DNA from: Eubacteriales Family XIII. Incertae Sedis bacterium
GTDB lineage: Bacteria > Bacillota > Clostridia > Peptostreptococcales > Anaerovoracaceae
Assembly: GCA_031254995.1 (NCBI GenBank)
Contig: JAIRTJ010000060.1
Location: 1-13,798 of the forward strand
Direction: 5' to 3'
DNA length: 13,798 nucleotides
The notes under the pieces are model-generated. The model saw only the letters and a list, made by a program, of their open reading frames with translations. It did not search any database and was not told where the DNA came from. Below, one piece after another: positions 6,399 through 11,727 of the stretch. Every line of letters begins with the position of its first letter. Positions within the stretch are counted from its first letter, which is position 1. The position numbers and the translations under genes are program-made.

Positions 6399-7510
6399 CA
6401 GCGCGCCTCCTTTCCTTCCGAGGAACCGGACTTGCCCCTCGTAAACAGAACCTTGTACCGGATGAAAAACTCGCTGCCCAACACGAAAAACAGGATGACG
6501 CCCTGCACCACGCCGGCAACGGCCGCGGGCACGTTCATGGCAAGCTGAATGAACGACGCGCCCTGCAACAACATCGCGAAAGCGATGCAGACGAAGAGAA
6601 CCGCGGCAGCGTTCAGTCGCGCGAGCCAAGTGGTGATGATCGCGGTAAAACCGTAATTGGCCGAAATGCCGTAGACCAACGTCTTTTCGATGGCGGAAGC
6701 CTGTATCATGCCCACGAGTCCGCACAGCCCTCCCGATATGAACATCGCCGTCATTATGACGGACGGGATATTCATGCCCGCGTATCCGGCGGTATCGATG
6801 CTCGCGCCTACCACGGTGATCTCATAGCCCTTTTTCGTGTAATTGATGAACAGATAGACGGCGACCGTCAAAATCAGGGCGATCACCCAACCGATGTGAA
6901 CGCCGAACAGCGACGGAAGCAGTCCGTTTTCGCTAAAATTAGGAATTTTTGGGAAACCTTTGGAGTTTGGATCCCTCCAAGGCCCGTATTGCAGATAGGT
7001 GACGAACTTGATGGCGATGTAGTTCATCATCAGCGTGAAAATCACTTCGTTCGTGCCCATTTTCGCCTTGAACGCCGCCGGAATGAGAGCCCATATTCCG
7101 CCCGCGACGACGGACGCGACAGCCATGAGCAGAAGGAGAACGGGCCTCGGCGCATCGCCGAAATTCAGCGCGACGAAGGAAGCCGCGAGCGCTCCCATGA
7201 CGATTTGTCCCTCGCCTCCGATGTTCCAGAACTTCATCTTGAACGCCACTAGGATGCCGAGCGACGCGATGGTAAGAGGAATGGCCTTGACGATGGTCTG
7301 TTGCACGCGCGACGCGCTTCCCACCGATCCTTCTATGATCGTGGCGAAGACGGTGAAGGGGTTTAAATCGAAAAACAGCAGGACGATTCCCGCGAAGACC
7401 AAGGACAACGCCACGGAGGAAATGCGGATTATCGCCGAACGGTTTTTCGGGATATCCTCTCGTTTGACCGCCTTGACGGAACCGATCGAAAAGAGTTTTC
7501 CGTCCTTCAT
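6398..7510 (-). CDS. nupP: ABC permease, NupP-type (purine/nucleoside uptake)
   Basis: This 370-residue membrane permease of the BPD_transp_2 family is the larger partner of the two channel subunits. After a cytoplasmic N-terminus of about 28 residues come multiple membrane segments. The family motif NIGGEGQIVMGA (96-107) and GTNEVIFTLMMNYIA (152-166) are intact, and the GASIDTAGYAGMNI region (235-248) is the likely ATPase-contacting loop. ATG 7510 overlaps the stop of the ATPase gene in an ATGA arrangement and has GGAGG 6 bp upstream. The overlap on both sides implies translational coupling with the ATPase and the second permease. Confidence 0.9.
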   Translation of the reverse strand: MKDGKLFSIGSVKAVKREDIPKNRSAIIRISSVALSLVFAGIVLLFFDLNPFTVFATIIEGSVGSASRVQQTIVKAIPLTIASLGILVAFKMKFWNIGGEGQIVMGALAASFVALNFGDAPRPVLLLLMAVASVVAGGIWALIPAAFKAKMGTNEVIFTLMMNYIAIKFVTYLQYGPWRDPNSKGFPKIPNFSENGLLPSLFGVHIGWVIALILTVAVYLFINYTKKGYEITVVGASIDTAGYAGMNIPSVIMTAMFISGGLCGLVGMIQASAIEKTLVYGISANYGFTAIITTWLARLNAAAVLFVCIAFAMLLQGASFIQLAMNVPAAVAGVVQGVILFFVLGSEFFIRYKVLFTRGKSGSSEGKEAR

Positions 7511-9012
7511 ATGCGTCCTCCGGTCATGAGGAAACCGATTTCCTCCTTTGTCGCTCGCGCCGCGTCGACGATCCCGGAAATCTTTCCGTCCGTCAAAACG
7601 AGTATGCGATCGCAGAGTTCCAACAAAACGTCCAGATCCTCTCCAATGAAGATGATGCCGACGCCTCTGCGCTTCTGCTCGTTCAGCAAGTCGTATATCC
7701 GATATGACGCGCCGATATCCAGACCGCGCACGGGATAAGCAGTGATGAGTACCTTGGGGTCGGAATCGATCTCCCGTCCCAGAAGCACCTTCTGAATGTT
7801 GCCGCCGGACAGTTTTGAGACGGGCGTCGACAGGTTTGGCGTCTGTATGTCGAAACGCTCGACGATCCTCCGCGCTTTTTCGGCGCCGGGTCTGCGCCTG
7901 AGGACGATGCCCTTTTGATTTTGGTATTCCTTCAAGATGATATTGTGGACGATGTCCATGGACGCCACGAGTCCCATGCCCAAGCGATCCTCAGGGATGA
8001 AGCCCATGCGTATGCCCAGTTTGATGATCTCCCGGGGAGACTTGCCCAATATATTCGCGCCGCCGAAGAATATGCGCCCCTTCTCCGCGGCTTGCAATCC
8101 CGCGATGGTCTCGCACAACTCCTTCTGTCCGCTGCCCGCGACGCCCGCCACGCCGAGAATTTCCGATGCGTGCAACGAAAAACCGACGTCGTCCAAGGCC
8201 GCCTTCTTATCGCTGTCTATGACGGTGACCCCGTCGAGGCGCAGGAGTTCTTCCCCGCGCTCCGTCGGTTCTCTCCGCAACTTCAAATCGACCTTGCGCC
8301 CGACCATCATCTCGATGAGCGTCGGGATTTCCGCGTCTTCCGTGAGGACGGTATCGACGGAGCGTCCCTTCCTCAGAATGGTAATTCTGTCGCTTATTTC
8401 CATTACTTCGTTGAGCTTGTGCGTGATGATTACCACCGCGCAACCCTGTTCCTTCATGTTTCGCATGATACGAAACAGCTTATCTATCTCCTGCGGCGTC
8501 AAAACGGCCGTCGGTTCATCCATGATGAGAATGCGCGCGCCTCGATACAGCACCTTGATGATCTCAAGCGTCTGTTTCTCCCCGACGGACATTTCGTAGA
8601 CCTTTTTTCGGGGGTTGATATCGAGACCGTACCTGTCGGAAATCTCCGCAATCTGTTTTACGAGATTCGCTTCCTTAGTGAAAAAGCCGCCGCGCTGCCC
8701 CAACACGATGTTGTCCGCGGCGGTCATTACCTCCGTCAACTTGAAATGTTGATGGATCATGCCGATTCCCTTTTTTATGGAATCGCGCGGGGAAGAAAAC
8801 TCGACCGCCTCCCCGTTTACGAACACAGAACCGCTGTCGGGGCGATAGATCCCCGACAGCATGTTCATCAATGTGCTTTTGCCCGCGCCGTTTTCTCCCA
8901 ACAGCGCGTGTATTTCCCCGTTGTTCACGGTGAGATTGATTCGGTCGTTGGCGATGACGGAGCCGAAGGATTTCGTAATATTCTCCATCCGAATCGCCGC
9001 TGTATCGATCAT
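7507..9012 (-). CDS. nupO: Double-domain ABC ATPase, NupO-type
   Basis: This 501-residue ATPase with two fused nucleotide-binding domains is of the RbsA/MglA/NupO type and energises the two permeases from the cytoplasmic face. The first domain is complete: Walker A GENGAGKST (39-47), Q-loop HQHF (87-90), signature MSVGEKQ (141-147), Walker B LIMDEPTAVL (162-171) and H-loop His198. The second has the degenerate P-loop GVAGSGQKEL (290-299 region), signature LSGGNIQK (401-408) and ITAYPVRGLD in place of a Walker B with catalytic Glu. That degeneracy is normal for this family, so only one site is expected to hydrolyse ATP efficiently. ATG 9012 has AAAGGA 7 bp upstream; the gene starts 11 bp after the receptor stop and overlaps the next permease by 4 bases. 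Confidence 0.94.
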   Translation of the reverse strand: MIDTAAIRMENITKSFGSVIANDRINLTVNNGEIHALLGENGAGKSTLMNMLSGIYRPDSGSVFVNGEAVEFSSPRDSIKKGIGMIHQHFKLTEVMTAADNIVLGQRGGFFTKEANLVKQIAEISDRYGLDINPRKKVYEMSVGEKQTLEIIKVLYRGARILIMDEPTAVLTPQEIDKLFRIMRNMKEQGCAVVIITHKLNEVMEISDRITILRKGRSVDTVLTEDAEIPTLIEMMVGRKVDLKLRREPTERGEELLRLDGVTVIDSDKKAALDDVGFSLHASEILGVAGVAGSGQKELCETIAGLQAAEKGRIFFGGANILGKSPREIIKLGIRMGFIPEDRLGMGLVASMDIVHNIILKEYQNQKGIVLRRRPGAEKARRIVERFDIQTPNLSTPVSKLSGGNIQKVLLGREIDSDPKVLITAYPVRGLDIGASYRIYDLLNEQKRRGVGIIFIGEDLDVLLELCDRILVLTDGKISGIVDAARATKEEIGFLMTGGRI

Positions 9013-9023
9013 TGAACAGTCCT

Positions 9024-10163
9024 TTATTCGCCGGATGTAACGCCTTCAACCAAATAGTCCGTCTCCCAGATTTCCGCCCTGTTCAACGTCTTACCTTCCG
9101 CGACCCGCTCATTGCCCTCGTTGTCCTTGATGGGGCCTGTAAAGATCGGGAATTCGCCCGCTTTGATCTCCGACATGATCTCATCGACCTTCGCCGCAGC
9201 GTCCGCATCGACATTCTTGGTCAACGGCGCAAGATCGACATACCCGTCGGCCATTGTTCCGTAATAGGATTCGGGCGTCCACGTCCCGTCTATAATCCCC
9301 TGGATGGTCGGGATGAGAAATATGTCGTGATTCCAAACCGGAGCGGTGAGGAACGCGTCTTCAAGACCCTCGACCGCGCTGTTGTCAAGATTGTAACCGA
9401 TGGCAAACTTGCCTTCGCCGGCCGCCGCAAGCTGCGGGCCCACGGTGTCGGCATGTTGCGTGATCACGTCGCAGCCCTGAGAAAGCAACGCTTCCGCGGC
9501 CTCTTTCTCCTTTGCCGGATCATACCAACTGTTGATGTAAACGACTTTCACTTCCGCGTCGGGATTGACCGACTGCGCGCCGAGAGCGAACGCGTTGATG
9601 CCGATTTGAACCTCCGTGTAAGGATAGGCCGCGACATAACCCAATTTGTTGCTCTTGGTCTGCATGCCCGCGATGATTCCCGAGAGATAACGCGGCTCTT
9701 CCATCGCGCCGAAATAATTGCCGAGGTTCGTATCGTTGATGTAACTCCCCGAAAAATGGAGGAATGTGATGTCGTCGTATTCGCCGGAATTCGCCATCTC
9801 GTTGAGCGCTTCACCGAAACCGAAGCTCGTTCCGACGATGACCTTTGCGCCTTGATCGATCATCTGCTTTGCCGCGTCCGTCGCGGCTTGCTTGTTCGTA
9901 TCGTCGATTCCTTCCAACCAGATAGTGTTGACCTGATCTCCGAAGTAGTCTTTCGCGGCCATGGTACCCGCGTGTTGCGCCTGCGTATAGCCGCCGTCAT
10001 TGACCGCGCCTATATAGATGAAACCCACCGTGAGAGGTTCCGCTGATACGTCCCCGTTGTCGTCGGCGGCTCCACCGCCGTCGTCGTTTCCTCCGTTGCC
10101 GCAAGCGGCCATGGATACGGCCAATACCATAATAAGCAGAACAATCAAAAATTTCTTCTTCAT
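9024..10163 (-). CDS. nupN: BMP-family substrate-binding lipoprotein
   Basis: This 379-residue extracytoplasmic receptor of the ABC transporter has a lipoprotein signal: KKK then a hydrophobic core (5-17) and AAC with Cys21 as lipidation site. A Gly/Asp-rich linker (22-41) follows, then the Bmp domain (PF02608) with VGFIYIGAVNDGGYT (46-60), GYVAAYPYTEVQIGINAF (175-192), NSWYDPAKEKEAAEALL (211-227), TQHADT (235-240) and LTAPVWNHD (272-280). These motifs match the BMP subgroup that includes a Brucella protein reported with bound adenine, rather than the TmpC/PnrA pattern, so a purine base or nucleoside is the likeliest ligand (inference). ATG 10163 is preceded by AAGGAGG and AAGGA. It is the first gene of the operon; the symbol is by gene order. 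Confidence 0.92.
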   Translation of the reverse strand: MKKKFLIVLLIMVLAVSMAACGNGGNDDGGGAADDNGDVSAEPLTVGFIYIGAVNDGGYTQAQHAGTMAAKDYFGDQVNTIWLEGIDDTNKQAATDAAKQMIDQGAKVIVGTSFGFGEALNEMANSGEYDDITFLHFSGSYINDTNLGNYFGAMEEPRYLSGIIAGMQTKSNKLGYVAAYPYTEVQIGINAFALGAQSVNPDAEVKVVYINSWYDPAKEKEAAEALLSQGCDVITQHADTVGPQLAAAGEGKFAIGYNLDNSAVEGLEDAFLTAPVWNHDIFLIPTIQGIIDGTWTPESYYGTMADGYVDLAPLTKNVDADAAAKVDEIMSEIKAGEFPIFTGPIKDNEGNERVAEGKTLNRAEIWETDYLVEGVTSGE

Positions 10164-10215
10164 ACCGTTCCTTCCTCCTTGAATTTCCTTTTCGGGGTAT
10201 AACTTTTTTGAACCT

Positions 10216-10309
10216 CTTATCCTCGACGAAACGCCGTCGCCCGCGAACGCGAAACGATACCGGGGAAAGACCTTCTTTGGAGCGCATCCTTTTCCGTTCG
10301 CGAGATAAG
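10216..10309 (-). promoter_or_regulatory. Structured 5' leader of the nup-like operon
   Basis: In the 150-nt untranslated leader, CTTATCTCG (10309-10301) can pair with CGAGGATAAG (10225-10216) with one bulge. An overlapping alternative pairs CGCGAACG (10302-10295) with CGTTCGCG (10249-10242). Smaller inner stems are possible, for example CGACG with CGTCG near the 3' side. It does not contain the conserved core of the purine riboswitch (no GTTTCTACC-like loop). Regulatory function is inferred from pairing only. Confidence 0.35.
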
Positions 10310-10312
10310 GAT

Positions 10313-10341
10313 ATTATAAATCAAAAAGGGGGCGCAGTAAA
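10313..10341 (-). promoter_or_regulatory. Promoter of the nup-like operon, embedded in a terminator
   Basis: On the minus strand TTTACT (10341-10336, 4/6) is separated by exactly 17 bp from a perfect TATAAT (10318-10313). The -35 hexamer lies in the loop of the terminator hairpin at 10326-10349, and the spacer covers its 3' arm and T-tract. It would give a leader of about 140-150 nt before the lipoprotein gene. Confidence 0.7.
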
Positions 10342-10349
10342 GCCCCCTT
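10321..10349 (-). terminator. Intrinsic terminator downstream of xpt
   Basis: AAGGGGGC (10349-10342) pairs perfectly with GCCCCCTT (10333-10326) around an 8-nt loop, and the minus strand continues into TTTTTGA. This is a strong rho-independent terminator about 175 bp after the xpt stop. It could equally be an attenuator governing read-through from xpt into the nup-like operon. Confidence 0.85.
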
Positions 10350-10395
10350 AGACACGATCCGCTATTTTGCATCATATTGCTGTTTTTCATAAATT

Positions 10396-10428
10396 TTGCG
10401 CGTACCGAACCCCTCTCGGCGCTTGCAA
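10396..10428 (-). other. Imperfect hairpin in the xpt-nup spacer
   Basis: Within the 10353-10522 spacer, TTGC, GCG and CCGA pair in order with TCGG, CGC and GCAA, separated by 2-nt bulges. This gives an 11-bp interrupted stem with a loop of about 7 nt. There is no proper T-run after it. No gene is seen in this spacer. It may be the folded 3' end of the xpt mRNA or part of an attenuation device with the terminator at 10321-10349. Confidence 0.35.
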
Positions 10429-10522
10429 CTCAGCCGGATCACGCGCCGGGCGTCATGTTCTGTCGCGGTTCATCTTCCTCGTCCCGTTTTTTGCAGGCGC
10501 GCATAGGATGATCCGGTTGGGA

Positions 10523-11104
10523 TCATGGCGCGAACAGGATATTTCCGTCCTCGACCTTTTCGACGATCGCAAGGGATTCCACGCGAAGTCCCTTCGCGCG
10601 CAACTTGCGTCCGCCCCCTTGAAAGGATTTTTCTATTACGATGCCGACGCCGAGGATTTCCGCGCCCGCCTGCGCGACGAGATTGACGAGGCCGAGCGCC
10701 GCCTGTCCGTGCGCGAGAAAGTCGTCGATGATCAATACGCGCTCGCCCGCGCGCAGATACTTCTTCGCGATTCGGATGGAGGACATCTTCATCTTCGTGA
10801 AAGACATGATCTCCGAGAAATAGTAATCCTCGTCCATCGTATTCGGCATTTCCTTTTTCGCGAACACCGCGGGGGGATAGCCGAAGTATCGCGACACGAA
10901 GGCCGCGACGGCGATTCCCGAGGCTTCTACGGTCAAAATCTTGTCCGTCTTGTCAGCGACATCGGAAAACCGTCGGCGAAATTCCGCGCCGATTTCTTCG
11001 AACAGTCTCACGTCGATTCGGTGATTGAGAAAGGAATCGACCTTCAAGATCTCCGTTCCGACGGCCACCCCGTCGCTTTTGATGCGTTCTTTCAAGATAT
11101 CCAT
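10523..11104 (-). CDS. xpt: Xanthine phosphoribosyltransferase
   Basis: This 193-residue cytoplasmic purine salvage enzyme converts xanthine and PRPP to XMP. It matches B. subtilis Xpt along its length: LKVDSFLNHRID (20-31), TVEASGIA (58-65), the PRPP-binding motif VLIIDDFLAHGQA (123-135), and GVGIVIEKSFQ (152-162) followed by RVESLA (174-179). ATG 11104 has AGAGGA 7 bp upstream. The gene sits 96 bp downstream of the GNAT gene on the same strand with no clear promoter between, so a two-gene transcript is plausible. A small hairpin straddles its stop codon (10508-10526) and the terminator at 10321-10349 follows. No purine riboswitch is visible upstream, unlike B. subtilis xpt. Confidence 0.95.
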   Translation of the reverse strand: MDILKERIKSDGVAVGTEILKVDSFLNHRIDVRLFEEIGAEFRRRFSDVADKTDKILTVEASGIAVAAFVSRYFGYPPAVFAKKEMPNTMDEDYYFSEIMSFTKMKMSSIRIAKKYLRAGERVLIIDDFLAHGQAALGLVNLVAQAGAEILGVGIVIEKSFQGGGRKLRAKGLRVESLAIVEKVEDGNILFAP

Positions 11105-11200
11105 GGATTTATCCTCTTTCGGCGCGCGAAACGAACGGCGGCGCGACCGATTTTCGCGGTCGTCCGCCCGGCGTGTTGCGTCTGCTCGATCCGCTTGCGC

Positions 11201-11476
11201 TCACTCCGCGACGATGTCGTTTTTCTCGGGGCGCTCCGCAAACCATTTCACGGCATAAGGGCAGATGAGAACGGCCTTCTTACCCGAGCCTTTTATCGCG
11301 TCATAGGCTTCCGAGATCAATTCGTTCGCGATGCCGCGTCCCCGGAGCGATTCGTCCACGAAGGTGTGATTGATCGCGACGATGCCGTCCTCAACGTTCG
11401 GGAACGTCACCTCCGCGACGACGTTTCCCGCTCCGTCCGTCGCGTAAATCCAATTCGTGTCTTTCGTGTATTCCAC
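11201..11476 (-). CDS. Small GNAT-type N-acetyltransferase (NATD1-like)
   Basis: From the preferred GTG start this is a 91-residue protein of the short GNAT family related to NATD1/YjdJ (PF14542). The fold is a minimal acetyl-CoA-binding domain: strands around NWIYATDGAGNVVAEVTF, then INHTFVDESLRGRGIANEL, where the RGRGIA loop is the acetyl-CoA pyrophosphate-binding motif, then the conserved CPYAVKWFAERPE near the C-terminus. The substrate is unknown for most members. The frame is open back to a TTG at 11605. ATG 11512 has AAGG directly against it, too close to work well, while GTG 11476 has AAGAGGG 4 bp upstream and gives the usual family N-terminus (MEYTKDTN). It lies upstream of xpt; a functional link is not evident. 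Confidence 0.8.
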   Translation of the reverse strand: MEYTKDTNWIYATDGAGNVVAEVTFPNVEDGIVAINHTFVDESLRGRGIANELISEAYDAIKGSGKKAVLICPYAVKWFAERPEKNDIVAE

Positions 11477-11620
11477 TTTTCCCTCTTTTCCGCCGATGAA
11501 TCGCTCAGACATCCTTAGGCGAACTGCTCTTCGCCCGCGATTGCGCGATCCTTCCGCCGATGCGACAATAGGGTCGTTGCCCGCTTTTTCCGTTCTGTTT
11601 CGCAACGATGTTCCTCAAAA

Positions 11621-11648
11621 AGTATATCACGTTGCGCCGCGTTTGCAA
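11621..11648 (-). promoter_or_regulatory. Candidate promoter for GNAT-xpt
   Basis: On the minus strand TTGCAA (11648-11643, 4/6), a 16-bp spacer and TATACT (11626-11621, 5/6) lie just downstream of the surface-protein terminator and about 140 bp before the preferred GNAT start. Apart from this promoter and the adjacent terminator, the 11477-11727 stretch shows nothing else supportable. Confidence 0.5.
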
Positions 11649-11666
11649 ATTCCGGCGCAAAATGAG

Positions 11667-11702
11667 AAAAAGAGCCGCCCCTGAGCGGGTTCGACTCTTT
11701 TT
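11667..11702. terminator. Bidirectional-looking intrinsic terminator
   Basis: AAAAAGAG (11667-11674) pairs perfectly with CTCTTTTT (11695-11702), with an inner CCGC/GCGG stem and a small asymmetric bulge. Both strands end in a T-run of five. It lies 25 bp after the stop of the minus-strand surface-protein gene and so serves that gene; no plus-strand gene reads into it. Confidence 0.85.
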
Positions 11703-11727
11703 GTTCGAAAGATCGGGTATCTCGGAT

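Noticed and set aside
6399..6725. Upstream extension of the nupQ-like frame to 6725
   Set aside because: The extension is antisense-free but overlaps the upstream permease in another frame and is His/Arg-rich. The real start is ATG 6398 with AGGAGG and a TGATG overlap.
7915..9015. Plus-strand open frame of 366 codons opposite the ABC ATPase
   Set aside because: Shadow of the ATPase, which has all Walker and signature motifs; the opposite frame shows no family features or ribosome binding site.
9012..10046. Plus-strand open frame of 344 codons opposite the BMP lipoprotein
   Set aside because: Shadow of the lipoprotein gene; no recognisable protein features.
10164..10312. Purine riboswitch upstream of the nup-like operon
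   Set aside because: The leader can fold, but the conserved loop and junction sequences of the purine aptamer are not present.
10367..11518. Plus-strand open frame of 383 codons opposite xpt and GNAT
   Set aside because: It is antisense to xpt and GNAT, both recognisable by conserved motifs. Its translation is Arg/Asp-rich without any domain, and it is open because the real genes rarely use TTA, CTA and TCA codons.
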